Assembly: GCA_017745295.1 (NCBI GenBank)
Contig: JAGHZR010000001.1
Coordinates: 124,001-188,000 of the forward strand
DNA: 64,000 nt
Source: Novosphingobium sp.
Lineage (GTDB): Bacteria > Pseudomonadota > Alphaproteobacteria > Sphingomonadales > Sphingomonadaceae
Direction: 5' to 3'
Shown: positions 41,109-49,794 of the stretch, in pieces
Position numbering within the stretch: position 1 is the first letter of the stretch
Layout: every line of letters starts with the position of its first letter
The notes under the pieces: generated by a model
What the model saw: the letters and a program-made list of their open reading frames with translations, nothing else
Told to the model about the DNA's origin: nothing
The model's database searches: none
Made by a program: the position numbers and the translations under genes

Positions 41109-42269
41109 TTAACGCGGGACGATCCGCAGATTGCCGATCTCGCCTTCGCCCCGACCGGAAAGGAACATCAGTTCCTGGCTTTCGCAGAGCGTGTCCGGGA
41201 TGGAGAATGGCGTGCCGCCGGGGTCCATTTCCCCGTTGCCCAGCCGCCGCCCACTGCCGTCCTTGGCGTAGCAGATGATCTGGAACACGATGGGCCGGAT
41301 ACCCGCCTCGGCACGCCCGGCACCGTCGAGATGGGCCACGTAGTTGCCCGGCTTGAGCAAGGCGTTGCGCTTGGCGACGACGCTGCGCAGCGGTTCTCGG
41401 TTGCGATAGTGCACCACGGTGCCGCTCTTGGCCTGGGTAAAGGTCCGCTCCAGCCCCGGCTCCTCGGGATATTGCCAGTCGAACGGGCCGATCGGCGCAT
41501 CGTCGCCCAAGTCTTCGCGGAAGGCCAAGGCGGTCGGCTCGGTGAAGCGGCCGTTCGCGCAGAGGTCCCGCCACAATATCGAAGCCGCTTCGGCGCGGCC
41601 CATGCGGACAAGGGCGAGCGTTCGCGGCGACAGCGCCGCGCAGTCCACCCGCGCGCCCTGTCGGGCCATGGAGCCAGCCACTTTCCGCAAGGCCTCAGGC
41701 CCGATCGCCAGACCGGACCAGGGCAGGAAGGCATTGGCCCAGTATTTCTCCCGGCCCACTTGCGCCGCGAAGGCGTCCGCGCCCTGGGGCCGCGAGAGCA
41801 GTTCGGCGGTCATGGCCCGGAGCCGGTCGTCGCTGATGCCGATCCGCCAGAGCGCCACCGTGCGCTGCGCCGCGACATCCCACTTGCCCGCCTGGAGCGC
41901 CAGCATCACCAGCATCTCCTGCGTGAAGCGGTCGCGCCAGCCCCGGTCTCCGGACAGGATCAGCGATCGCAGCGCCGCGTCCTTGTCGCCCTTCTGAAGC
42001 TGGCCATAGGCGAGCAGCCCGAGCCCTTCGGCAGGCACCGGACGGCGGCGCACCATGGCATGGGCAAACGCCAGCCCCTGATCGACATGCTTGCCGCCGT
42101 AAGCCGCCTGAGCGAGCGGTTGCAGCGAGGACGAAAGGAGCGGCGGAGGAACCAGCAGCGCGGCGCTCGGATTGCGGCGCCCTTCGCGGTCGAGTTCGAC
42201 ACCGATCGCCAGCAAGGCGGCCAGAACCAGAATCGCGAACCATGCCAAGCGGCCGAAGAGCGAGGTCAT
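41109..42269 (-). CDS. Membrane-anchored tetratricopeptide-like protein of the EPS locus
   Basis: A 386-residue protein with an N-terminal membrane helix (LAWFAILVLAALLAIGVELD, residues about 8-27). It is followed by helical repeats typical of TPR folds (AYGGKHVDQGLAFAHAMVRR, GLLAYGQLQKGDKDAALRSL) and a C-terminal beta-rich region (TVVHYRNREPLRSVVAKRNA, FSIPDTLCESQELMFLSGRG). I do not recognise a named family. It lies 6 bp after the tyrosine autokinase gene and probably faces the periplasm, where it could act in assembly or length control. That is inference from position only. Confidence 0.7.
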   Translation of the reverse strand: MTSLFGRLAWFAILVLAALLAIGVELDREGRRNPSAALLVPPPLLSSSLQPLAQAAYGGKHVDQGLAFAHAMVRRRPVPAEGLGLLAYGQLQKGDKDAALRSLILSGDRGWRDRFTQEMLVMLALQAGKWDVAAQRTVALWRIGISDDRLRAMTAELLSRPQGADAFAAQVGREKYWANAFLPWSGLAIGPEALRKVAGSMARQGARVDCAALSPRTLALVRMGRAEAASILWRDLCANGRFTEPTALAFREDLGDDAPIGPFDWQYPEEPGLERTFTQAKSGTVVHYRNREPLRSVVAKRNALLKPGNYVAHLDGAGRAEAGIRPIVFQIICYAKDGSGRRLGNGEMDPGGTPFSIPDTLCESQELMFLSGRGEGEIGNLRIVPR

Positions 42270-42275
42270 CCCGGC

Positions 42276-44540
42276 TCAGTCCTTTTCGCCGTAGCTGTAA
42301 TAATTCGCCGCGTAGTAATCGTAGTCCTCGCTGCCGACTTTCGGTGCGAAGCGGTTGAGCACGACGCCCAGCATGTTCGCCTTGATGAGAGCCAGACGGC
42401 GCAGCGCCGACTTCACCGCGCCGCGATGGAAGTTGGAGGCATCGACCATGAACAGCACGCCGTCGGCATGGTTGGCCAGCAGCGCCGCGTCCGAAAGACC
42501 CAGCAGCGGCGGCGCATCGATCACCACCACGTCGAACTTGTGGCGCGCCTCTTCGATGAAGTGGCCCACCCCTTCCCCTGAGAGAATCAGCGCCGGATCG
42601 GGCGGCGTGGGCAGCGCCGACATGTAGCTGAGCGTCGCAACCTCGCTGGGCTGGAGCGCCGCGTCGAGCGTCTTCTCGCCGGTCAGCACATCGGTCAGGC
42701 CGGTCGCCTGGCGGTCGCTCATGAAGTTGTGCAGCGTCGGCCGCCGCAAGTCGGCATCCACCAGCAACACCCGCTTGCCGAGCACGGCGATGTCGTGGGC
42801 GACAGCGCGGGCGGTGGTCGACTTGCCCTCGGACTGGCGCGAACTGGTGACCATCAGCACGTCCGGCAACCCGCTGGCGGTCGAATAGCGCAAGTTGGTG
42901 ACGAGCGAGCGATAGGCCTCGCTGACGCGCGAGCGGCGGTCATCGAACTGGTTCGACACATCGCCGCCCTTCTCCAGCGGGATCAGGCCCAGCAGCGGCA
43001 TGCCCAGCTTGCGCTCGACATCCTCGGGCGAGCGGATCGCGTCGTCGAAGATCTCGCGCAGCAGCACGGCCCCGGCGGCAAGGACCAGACCCAGCACCAG
43101 CGAGGCGACGATATTGACCAGCAGGCGCGGCGAATAGGGCTTGGCCGGCACTTCCGCGCGGTCCACCAGGGTCAGGTTGTTCGACGAGGCGCCCGCCGTC
43201 GCGTTGAGCTGGTTGAAGCGCGAAAGCAGGGTGTCGTAAAGCGTCTTGTTGGTATCGGCGATGCGCTTGAGCACCGCCAGCTGGACGCCGCGATCCTGCT
43301 CCTTCAGCGCCTCGCCGCGCAGCGAGTTCACTTGCCCGGTGAACGACTTCTCGCGCTCCATCGCCGCCTGATATTCGAGATAGGCGGACTTCTTGATCGA
43401 ATCCGAGATGGCGGCGATGCGACTGTCGTACTCGGCGATCTCGGCCTGCTTCGACTTGACGGTGGCGAAATCGTCGAGGTGGCGAGTGCGTTCTTCCGCC
43501 AGGCTGGCCTCGACCTTGGCCTTCTCGGCCAGCAGGTTCGACACCGCCGGATTGGCATTGACCTCGGGAATGGCGAGCGGCGCGGCCTTGGCCAGTGTCA
43601 GCCAGCGATCCTGCGTGGCGATCCGGTCGGCGGTCGCCTTGGACGCGGCGTCGTTGAGCTGGACGAGGCTGTTGTTGGTGACGGAAAGGACCGATTCCTG
43701 GTTGCCGTCCTGCCCCTGGCTGGTCACCCGGATCAGCCCGGCGGCGCTGGCGTACTGATTGAGATCGCGCTCGGACTGGGTGACCTTGGCGCGCGCCTCG
43801 TCGAGCTGGTCGGCGAGGAAGCGGCGGGCGTAGGACGAGCTGTCGTACTTCTGGTTGAGGTTCCGCTCGATGTAGCGCTCACCATAAAGCTGGGCCAGCT
43901 TGGCGGAATAGACCGCGCTGCGGCTGCTCATGCTGATGCTGGCGATGCGGCTGTCCGGCGGCAGCGCCACGGTGAGATTGCCGAGCAGCGCCTCGATCGC
44001 GGCTTCCTTGCGGATCTGGTCGAGCTTCTTGGTGCCGCCGGACTTGAGCACATCCTCCTGCGTCGGCATGTCCTTGCCCATCGCTTCGTAGAAGGCGGGA
44101 TCGCGGTCGAGACGGCCGCTCTCGACCACGCTTTCCGCCAGCGAGCGGCTCTGGATGATGCCGAGCTGGGTCTGCAGGAAGCGCTCGGCGTCCTGGACAT
44201 TGGTGGCTTTCTGAAGTTCGCTGCCCTCGATGATCTGGTCCGTCTGGTCTTCGATCATGACGCGGACTTGCGCGCTGTAGCGCGGGGCGATCAGCAGGGT
44301 GGCGATTACGCCGAGCACCAGCGTCGCCGCGACAATGGCCGCGATCAGCGCCAGATTGCGGCGCACCATGCCCATGATGGTCTTGAGCAGCGCCGTCAGG
44401 TCCGGGCCGGACTCCTCGCCATAGGGATCGCCCTGGGTGGGGCGTTCCAGTTCGACCCGATCGAGAAAAGCATCGTTCAAGATATGTCCCGCCATCCTGT
44501 TGTTTCCACGCGAGCGGTGATTGACCCGAAGTTCGTTCAT
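42276..44540 (-). CDS. Polysaccharide copolymerase / tyrosine autokinase (Wzc/ExoP-like)
   Basis: A 754-residue protein. A Wzz-type domain has helices near residues 63-85 and around 480-500 and a long coiled-coil periplasmic region. The cytoplasmic BY-kinase has Walker A VTSSRQSEGKSTTARA (Lys about 573), LLVDADLRRPTLHNF (Walker A-prime), VVIDAPPLLGLSDA (Walker B) and a C-terminal Tyr cluster, DYDYYAANYYSYGEKD. It drives polymer export and controls chain length through phosphorylation cycles, together with the Wza-like lipoprotein at 59652-60359. The ATG at 44540 gives the longest form. The ATG at 44495 (MAGHILN) is equally credible. Confidence 0.93.
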   Translation of the reverse strand: MNELRVNHRSRGNNRMAGHILNDAFLDRVELERPTQGDPYGEESGPDLTALLKTIMGMVRRNLALIAAIVAATLVLGVIATLLIAPRYSAQVRVMIEDQTDQIIEGSELQKATNVQDAERFLQTQLGIIQSRSLAESVVESGRLDRDPAFYEAMGKDMPTQEDVLKSGGTKKLDQIRKEAAIEALLGNLTVALPPDSRIASISMSSRSAVYSAKLAQLYGERYIERNLNQKYDSSSYARRFLADQLDEARAKVTQSERDLNQYASAAGLIRVTSQGQDGNQESVLSVTNNSLVQLNDAASKATADRIATQDRWLTLAKAAPLAIPEVNANPAVSNLLAEKAKVEASLAEERTRHLDDFATVKSKQAEIAEYDSRIAAISDSIKKSAYLEYQAAMEREKSFTGQVNSLRGEALKEQDRGVQLAVLKRIADTNKTLYDTLLSRFNQLNATAGASSNNLTLVDRAEVPAKPYSPRLLVNIVASLVLGLVLAAGAVLLREIFDDAIRSPEDVERKLGMPLLGLIPLEKGGDVSNQFDDRRSRVSEAYRSLVTNLRYSTASGLPDVLMVTSSRQSEGKSTTARAVAHDIAVLGKRVLLVDADLRRPTLHNFMSDRQATGLTDVLTGEKTLDAALQPSEVATLSYMSALPTPPDPALILSGEGVGHFIEEARHKFDVVVIDAPPLLGLSDAALLANHADGVLFMVDASNFHRGAVKSALRRLALIKANMLGVVLNRFAPKVGSEDYDYYAANYYSYGEKD

Positions 44541-44555
44541 AAGTTCAGGGAATCC

Positions 44556-46121
44556 CTAAAGATGGGCGGAAGGACGGTGGCCGTCCTTCTGTCCCTGTCG
44601 CCGTGCCTTGCGGGGGGCTTCGCTGCGCGGCGCACGACGGCTCTCGGATTCCTCCCGGTCCGCATCGGCCAACAGCGCCAGCATGAGCGCGAAAAGGCAG
44701 AGCATGGTCTGGCTGCGCAGGGGATAGTCGGTGATCGACTGGAGCGCGACCAGCACGAAAGTTCCGGCCGCAGCAAGGCTCGTGCCGCCGCGGCGCAGCG
44801 CCTGCACGCCGAAGCGCCCGAGCAGGACGACCCACCCCAGGACCAGCACGATCCCGACCACGCCGGATTCCAGCGTCGCTTCGAGGAAATCGTCATGCGC
44901 GCGCTGGGCACGGCCATAGCTGAGGTTTTCGAGCGCCTCGTCAGGCTGGAACACGTCGTCGAACGAGCCGATGCCGCTGCCGACCGGCCAATAGCGCCCG
45001 GCGGCGACCACGGTATCCTTCCAGATCAGCGGCCGCTGCTCGTCCTCCACCGCATCGAAGCGGCCGAAGGCGCTCTGCACCCGCTGGTTGCTCGCGAGCA
45101 GGCTTGCACCGCCCGCCAGTACCAGCACCAGCGCACCCGCCAGCAGCACCGTGCGCCGGTTGAGCGCCGGGCGGCGCCAGCGCAGCCAGCGCCACAGCGC
45201 GAGTGCGGCGGGCACCAGCAGCAGCGCCATGCTCGACCGCGAACGGGTGAGCACCACGCCGACGACCAGCAACAATACCGTGGCCGCGCCGCCGAGGGTC
45301 CAGATCGCGCGAATCTGCCGCAAGGGGAACACCGCCACCAGCGTCACCAGCGCGACATTCAGCATCAGCCCGCCGGTGTTGCGGTTGGCAAACGTGCCCT
45401 GAAGGTCGGGCGAACCGTAAGTCTGCGCATAGAAAACAAGATGGCGGTTGCCGGTCGCCAGTTGCTGGGCGCCCAGCAGAACGACCGCCAGTCCGCACAC
45501 GACGACGAGTATCAGCAGCCCGCGCTTGTCCTCGCGCGAGAGCTGCCAGGTCGTCACGAGGATCGCCAGTGCCGGAATGAGCGCGAAGAAGGCAATCGCG
45601 GTGCGGTTGGGGTCGAGCGAGAAAGGCTTCCAGACCTGACTGCCGCCGGTCAGTTCAAGCGATTGCACCGCGAACGCACGCCCCGGCAGCGCCTGCCAGA
45701 TCGCGGGGGGCAAGGGCACGATCTGCAAGAGCGGCAGCAGCAATGTCGCCACGACCAGCACGACAAGCGCGCGGGGCGCGGTGCGAAAGAAGGCGAAGAC
45801 GGCCGGGCCGTTGCAGGCCAGCACGGCGAACCCCGCCAGTTGCACCACGAGATTGGCAAGGCCCATCGCCGACCCGCCGCCGCCGAACAGCAGCGCGACC
45901 AGCACCAGGAATCCGGCCTGCACCGCAGGATTGCCCGGTCGGATTTTCGGCACACTGACGCCGCGTTTCTCAGCTAACGACCCAGACAGAGCTTTTTCCT
46001 TATGATTGCAGTTCGGGATGCAAGACCCCTGCCCTCGATCGTTTCGCTCGGCAGGCATCGGAAACTTCTCGGCCCATCCGTTCGAACGGACAGAACCACG
46101 GAGCTTGTCACTGCTCGTCAT
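44556..46121 (-). CDS. O-antigen ligase/polymerase family (Wzy_C-type) membrane protein
   Basis: A protein with about 12 helices in some 465 residues. It carries the Wzy_C periplasmic loop signature GTFANRNTGGLMLNVALVTL, TRSRSSMALLL, and the later SGIGSFDDVFQPDEALENLS, RAQRAHDDFLEATLESGVVG. This is the O-antigen ligase / capsule polymerase superfamily: either polymerising EPS repeat units or ligating glycan to a carrier. It is immediately upstream of the Wzc gene (15 bp). The N-terminus is uncertain. The frame starts at 46121, but the first 56 codons look unlike protein, and a start near 45953 (GTG, VPKIRPGNPAVQ) is more likely. Confidence 0.85.
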   Translation of the reverse strand: MTSSDKLRGSVRSNGWAEKFPMPAERNDRGQGSCIPNCNHKEKALSGSLAEKRGVSVPKIRPGNPAVQAGFLVLVALLFGGGGSAMGLANLVVQLAGFAVLACNGPAVFAFFRTAPRALVVLVVATLLLPLLQIVPLPPAIWQALPGRAFAVQSLELTGGSQVWKPFSLDPNRTAIAFFALIPALAILVTTWQLSREDKRGLLILVVVCGLAVVLLGAQQLATGNRHLVFYAQTYGSPDLQGTFANRNTGGLMLNVALVTLVAVFPLRQIRAIWTLGGAATVLLLVVGVVLTRSRSSMALLLVPAALALWRWLRWRRPALNRRTVLLAGALVLVLAGGASLLASNQRVQSAFGRFDAVEDEQRPLIWKDTVVAAGRYWPVGSGIGSFDDVFQPDEALENLSYGRAQRAHDDFLEATLESGVVGIVLVLGWVVLLGRFGVQALRRGGTSLAAAGTFVLVALQSITDYPLRSQTMLCLFALMLALLADADREESESRRAPRSEAPRKARRQGQKDGHRPSAHL

Positions 46122-46181
46122 AACAGGACTAATTCAGAACTGTTCCAGTATTCGATAAAGAAATACCGTCGTACAGGAGGC

Positions 46182-46253
46182 CTAACGACCGGCGATCCGA
46201 GCGAAAAGGGCGCCGACAGCGATCGCCGAAATCGGCACGTTTCTCTGCTTCAT
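46182..46253 (-). CDS. Putative 23-residue small protein or leader peptide
   Basis: The peptide MKQRNVPISAIAVGALFARI-AGR is preceded by a near-ideal CAGGAGG ribosome site five bases from the ATG. The CCTCCTG sequence after the stop codon can pair with that site, so translation may be gated by folding. The peptide has a basic start, a hydrophobic middle and a basic end. The location, in a 360-bp gap between the polymerase and a glycosyltransferase gene, fits a small membrane peptide or leader. No family is known to me. Confidence 0.45.
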   Translation of the reverse strand: MKQRNVPISAIAVGALFARIAGR

Positions 46254-46278
46254 GAGTCCTCCTGGAACTGCGCTATAC

Positions 46279-46296
46279 AGGTCAATCGTCTGACCT
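46279..46296. promoter_or_regulatory. Palindrome AGGTCA-N6-TGACCT upstream of the small ORF
   Basis: A perfect 6-6-6 inverted repeat flanked by TATA-like blocks (ctatac, ctatac in opposite senses). It lies 26 bp upstream of the small ORF on the minus strand, suited to an operator or promoter element for the small ORF and the downstream polymerase and Wzc genes. Confidence 0.5.
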
Positions 46297-46482
46297 TGAC
46301 TATACCGCGCTGCACAATGAAGGGCAAATCCGCGCGGGGGCGTTGATCCGCGATCTGCCCCCTCTCGTCGTACTTTCAAACTCTTCCTTCCGCGTCCCAC
46401 AGGGAGCGTTCCGAACAGCAGCGGCGATTAAACCGTTTGCATCGATCCACTGCACGGAATTCCATGCCGAAAGTAAAGTACA

Positions 46483-47670
46483 TCAGCTAATAAGACTATT
46501 CACACAGTCCGAATACTGCTGACGGAACCGTTCCTCACCGAAGCTGGCGGCATTGGCGATGCAATCCTCGGGCCGAATGTCGCCCTCGCCTTCCACGAAG
46601 CGGTCGATCGCCGCGACGAGACTCTCAGGCGTCTGCTCCTCGAACCAGACGCCGGTTGCCGCATTCCCGCCAAGCGGGCGCACGGTCTCCGCCGTACCGC
46701 CCTTGCCGAGACAGATCACCGGCGTGCCGCAGGCCTGCGCCTCGACCGGAACGATGCCGAAATCCTCCAGCGCCGCGAAGACGAAGGCCCGCGCGGTCTG
46801 GAATTCCGCGATCAGTTGCTCGAACGGAATGTGGCCGAGAATCTCGATGTTCGGACCCGCGATCTGGCGGACCTTCTTCACGTCCGGCCCGTCGCCGATC
46901 ACCCGCAGATGCAGGTCCGGGCGGCGGTTGAAGGCCTCGACGATCATTTCCACCCGCTTGTAGGGCACGAGGCGCGAGGCGGTGACGAAGTGATCGCCGC
47001 GCGCAGCCGCGCCGGGCACGAAGTTGCCGGTATTGACCGGCGGATAGATCACTTGCGCCTCACGGCGGTAGATCTTCCAGATGCGCCGGGCGATGAACTG
47101 CGAATTCGCCAGGTAATGATCGACGCTCTGCGCCGTGCGCATGTCCCAGAGACGGAAGCGGTGCATCATCTCGCGGGCAACCGCGCGCTTCAGTCCGCCC
47201 AGTTTCCCGCCGACCGTGGCAATGTATTCGTGGGTGAGATCCCAGGCATAGCGCGCAGGACTATGCACGTAACTGACATGTAACTGTCCCGGCCCGGTAA
47301 TCACCCCCTTGGCCAATGCCGCCGAGGAACTGAGCACGACGTCATGCTCGGACAAGTCGAAGCCCTCGATGGCGCGGGTCGATTGCAGAAGCAGGAAGCG
47401 GTAATACTGCTCGACCAGCGGCAGATCGTTCAGCCCGGACGTATGTATCCGGTGGTCGGCACCGAAGACATCCCGCGTGACGTCCTCCGGCAGGAAGTTG
47501 AACAGGGTGTAGATATCGCTTCCCGGCGTGCACCGCGCCATCTGCTGGAGCACCCGCTCGCCCCCGGCGATTACCGGAAGCCAGTCATGGACAAGCGCGA
47601 TGCGCTCGCCCCGGATCACGGCTTTGGAACCTGCTGCGGGCACCTCGGCGACAGGAACACTGTGTTTCAT
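46483..47670 (-). CDS. Glycosyltransferase family 4 protein
   Basis: A 395-residue GT-B enzyme. The N-terminal acceptor half has IALVHDWLPVIAGGERVLQQ and SYVHSPARYAWDLTHEY. The C-terminal donor half has FVTASRLVPYKRVEMIVEAF, LRVIGDGPDVKKV, GHIPFEQLIAEFQTARAFVF and the E-x7-E motif ALEDFGIVPVEAQACGTPVI. It adds a sugar from a nucleotide-sugar donor to the lipid-linked repeat unit on the cytoplasmic side. Similar proteins act as mannosyltransferases, but donor and acceptor are not predictable. It stands between the small-ORF control region and the second UDP-glucose dehydrogenase. Confidence 0.9.
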   Translation of the reverse strand: MKHSVPVAEVPAAGSKAVIRGERIALVHDWLPVIAGGERVLQQMARCTPGSDIYTLFNFLPEDVTRDVFGADHRIHTSGLNDLPLVEQYYRFLLLQSTRAIEGFDLSEHDVVLSSSAALAKGVITGPGQLHVSYVHSPARYAWDLTHEYIATVGGKLGGLKRAVAREMMHRFRLWDMRTAQSVDHYLANSQFIARRIWKIYRREAQVIYPPVNTGNFVPGAAARGDHFVTASRLVPYKRVEMIVEAFNRRPDLHLRVIGDGPDVKKVRQIAGPNIEILGHIPFEQLIAEFQTARAFVFAALEDFGIVPVEAQACGTPVICLGKGGTAETVRPLGGNAATGVWFEEQTPESLVAAIDRFVEGEGDIRPEDCIANAASFGEERFRQQYSDCVNSLIS

Positions 47671-47904
47671 GGGCGAGTGGTCCTTCGAATAGGGTCGTGA
47701 CGCGATCAGCGCGCAGCGGTACTCCCGTCAGGAGAGAATACCCCTGCCGCCTTTGCGCCGCATCGTTTATGGAGAAAGGCTGGTCGGACGTCCCCTGGGG
47801 ACTCCACCGAAATGGTCCAACGCCAGCACCGGAAGCCTTGAAACATAGACATATTCCTGCCTCCTGCATGCCGGCGCCGGACCGTTTTCGGTGGCGCCGA
47901 AAGG

Positions 47905-49071
47905 CTAGTCGGACCCGAACAGGTCGCGCGAGAAGACCTTGTCCCTCACGTCGTCGAGTTCGGGCAGAATGCGGTTGGTGACGATCACGTCGGCCCGCTG
48001 CTTGAAGGTTTCCAGATCGGATTCGACCGGGGTGTTGAAGAAGCTCGCCTCGGGATAGCTCGGCTCGTAGAGCACGGTCTCGATGCCCTTGGCCTTGATC
48101 CGCTTCATGATGCCCTGGATCGAACTCTGGCGGAAGTTGTCGGAACCGGCCTTCATCACCAGGCGGTAGAAGCCGACCACCTTGGGCTTGCGCGCCAGGA
48201 CCGCGTCGGAAATGAAGTCCTTGCGGGTGCGGTTGGCCTCGACGATGGCGCCGATGATGGTCTGCGGCACGTCATGGTAATTGGCCAACAACTGCTTCGT
48301 GTCCTTCGGCAGGCAGTATCCGCCGTAGCCGAACGAAGGATTGTTGTAATGCGAGCCGATACGCGGATCGAGGCCGATGCCTTCGATGATCTGGCGCGCT
48401 TCCAGTCCGCGCGACAGGGCGTAGCTGTCCAGCTCGTTGAAATAGGCGACGCGCATCGCAAGATAGGTATTCGCAAATAGCTTGATCGCTTCGGCTTCCG
48501 AAGGATCGGTGAAGAGAACCGGAACATCCTTCTTGATCGCGCCTTCCAGCAGCAGTTCAGCAAAGACTTTTGCGCGCTCCGACTGCTCGCCGACTACAAT
48601 TCGACTGGGATGGAGATTGTCGTGAAGCGCCCGGCCCTCGCGCAGGAACTCCGGGCTGAAGATCAGGTTCCGCGTGCCCATCGCCTGCGCGGTCGCGGTG
48701 GTGAAGCCGACGGGGATAGTCGACTTGATGACCATGACCGCATCGGGCGCATGCTCCATGACTTCGCGGATCACCGCTTCGACCAGCGTGGTGTCGAAGC
48801 GATTGGTCACTTCGTCGTAGTTGGTCGGCGCGGCGATGATCACGTAGTCGGCGCCGGCGTAGGCCTCGACCGGATCGAGCGTCGCGCGCAGATTCAGGTC
48901 GTCGCGGCGGAGAAAATCCTCGCACTCGGCATCGACGATCGGCGAGCGACCGGCATTTATCATGTCCACTTTGGCAGGCACGACGTCCTTCGCCACGACT
49001 TCGTGGTTCTGCGCCAGCAGCAGCGCATTCGACAGACCGACATAACCAACGCCTGCAACAGCGATCTTCAT
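47905..49071 (-). CDS. ugd: UDP-glucose 6-dehydrogenase, E. coli Ugd type
   Basis: A 388-residue enzyme, matching E. coli Ugd in length and with strikingly similar sequence throughout: [60 protein letters not shown], the catalytic Cys (about residue 253) in [19 protein letters not shown], and the C-terminal [12 protein letters not shown]. It oxidises UDP-glucose to UDP-glucuronate. It is divergent, across about 720 bp, from the UDP-glucuronate epimerase gene that would use its product. It is a different subfamily from the paralog at 39608, so its presence may reflect separate acquisition. A 233-bp gap to the glycosyltransferase contains the palindrome GTCCCCTGGGGAC at 47790-47802. Confidence 0.96.
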   Translation of the reverse strand: MKIAVAGVGYVGLSNALLLAQNHEVVAKDVVPAKVDMINAGRSPIVDAECEDFLRRDDLNLRATLDPVEAYAGADYVIIAAPTNYDEVTNRFDTTLVEAVIREVMEHAPDAVMVIKSTIPVGFTTATAQAMGTRNLIFSPEFLREGRALHDNLHPSRIVVGEQSERAKVFAELLLEGAIKKDVPVLFTDPSEAEAIKLFANTYLAMRVAYFNELDSYALSRGLEARQIIEGIGLDPRIGSHYNNPSFGYGGYCLPKDTKQLLANYHDVPQTIIGAIVEANRTRKDFISDAVLARKPKVVGFYRLVMKAGSDNFRQSSIQGIMKRIKAKGIETVLYEPSYPEASFFNTPVESDLETFKQRADVIVTNRILPELDDVRDKVFSRDLFGSD

Positions 49072-49286
49072 TTTCGCTCCTCTGACCGGCCCGGCGGGCA
49101 GGTTCGGCAATTTCGCGCCGGTAACAACGACCGGAACTTCCGAAGGGGGGCATATCGGAAAGTTCCGGCCGCTGAAACTGCTACCAATGGGCAGGCATGC
49201 TGTGCCGAGGATCGCCTGACGGTTCAAGCGCTTCGCGGAAATATGGGATAATCGGGTGCAGTAACGCGACGGAATCCATTTGCCGC

Positions 49287-49304
49287 TGCAAATTGACCTT
49301 TGCA
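49287..49304. promoter_or_regulatory. Palindrome TGCAAA-N6-TTTGCA
   Basis: A perfect 6-bp inverted repeat with a 6-bp spacer in the middle of the ugd/epimerase control region. The same motif core (tgacct) appears as half of the 46279-46296 palindrome. Operator function is inference. Confidence 0.35.
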
Positions 49305-49746
49305 GGTGCAGGACAGTGGTGCTGCATCGCACCCAAGACCGCTCCAACAAAGCCGATATCGGGGATCGAAAATGGAACGTCGTCTTGATGATGTGCGCAG
49401 CTGATTCGGACGGAGCACTGTCCACCCCCCCACCAGACCCGTTCATCTTGCAGACATCTTGTTGATAGAAAATAATAGTTTCAACGTCATTTACCAATGC
49501 GGCACCTTGTCGACACCGTCGTAAGGCCGTCGCGATAGACGTGCCGGGAAGCGGGATCGGACCGATCCGAAGATTGCTGCATCGCAAAAGCATCTGCACA
49601 TTCGGACGGTACATGGAACGCCCGAATTTGTAGGATGGCACCGCGCATCGTAAAGTGGCTCTACTGCCGACAACCGGATGCAAACTGTCGGCCACCCGTT
49701 CCCCACTTCGGACGCCTGCCCCTAAAGGTCACTTGCCAAGACTTCA

Positions 49747-49767
49747 CCGCACCTGCACAAAGTGCGG
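49747..49767. promoter_or_regulatory. Inverted repeat CCGCAC-N9-GTGCGG before the epimerase gene
   Basis: Perfect six-base arms, nine-base spacer, 27 bp before the epimerase ATG. It could be an operator or a 5' UTR hairpin. Confidence 0.35.
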
Positions 49768-49794
49768 ACATCTCCACAAAATCTGGACTTTAGC

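Larger units (their letters stand above)
46122..46482. other. Intergenic region between polymerase and glycosyltransferase genes
   Basis: About 360 bp containing the small ORF and palindrome listed separately. The rest shows no gene. It is AT-richer than its neighbours, as expected of a control region. Confidence 0.5.
49072..49794. other. Long control region between divergent ugd and epimerase genes
   Basis: About 720 bp with no convincing gene. Features seen are the palindrome TGCAAA-TTGACC-TTTGCA (49287-49304) and the inverted repeat CCGCAC-N9-GTGCGG (49747-49767), 28 bp before the epimerase ATG. The sequence is less GC-rich than its surroundings. It probably carries both promoters and possibly a small RNA, but nothing decisive. 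Confidence 0.5.

Noticed and set aside
42729..45977. A 1082-codon open frame on the plus strand across the Wzc and polymerase genes
   Set aside because: It is antisense to two well-supported genes, its translation is rich in Arg/Gln/His as expected for the complement of GC-rich codons, and it has no ribosome site or family motif.
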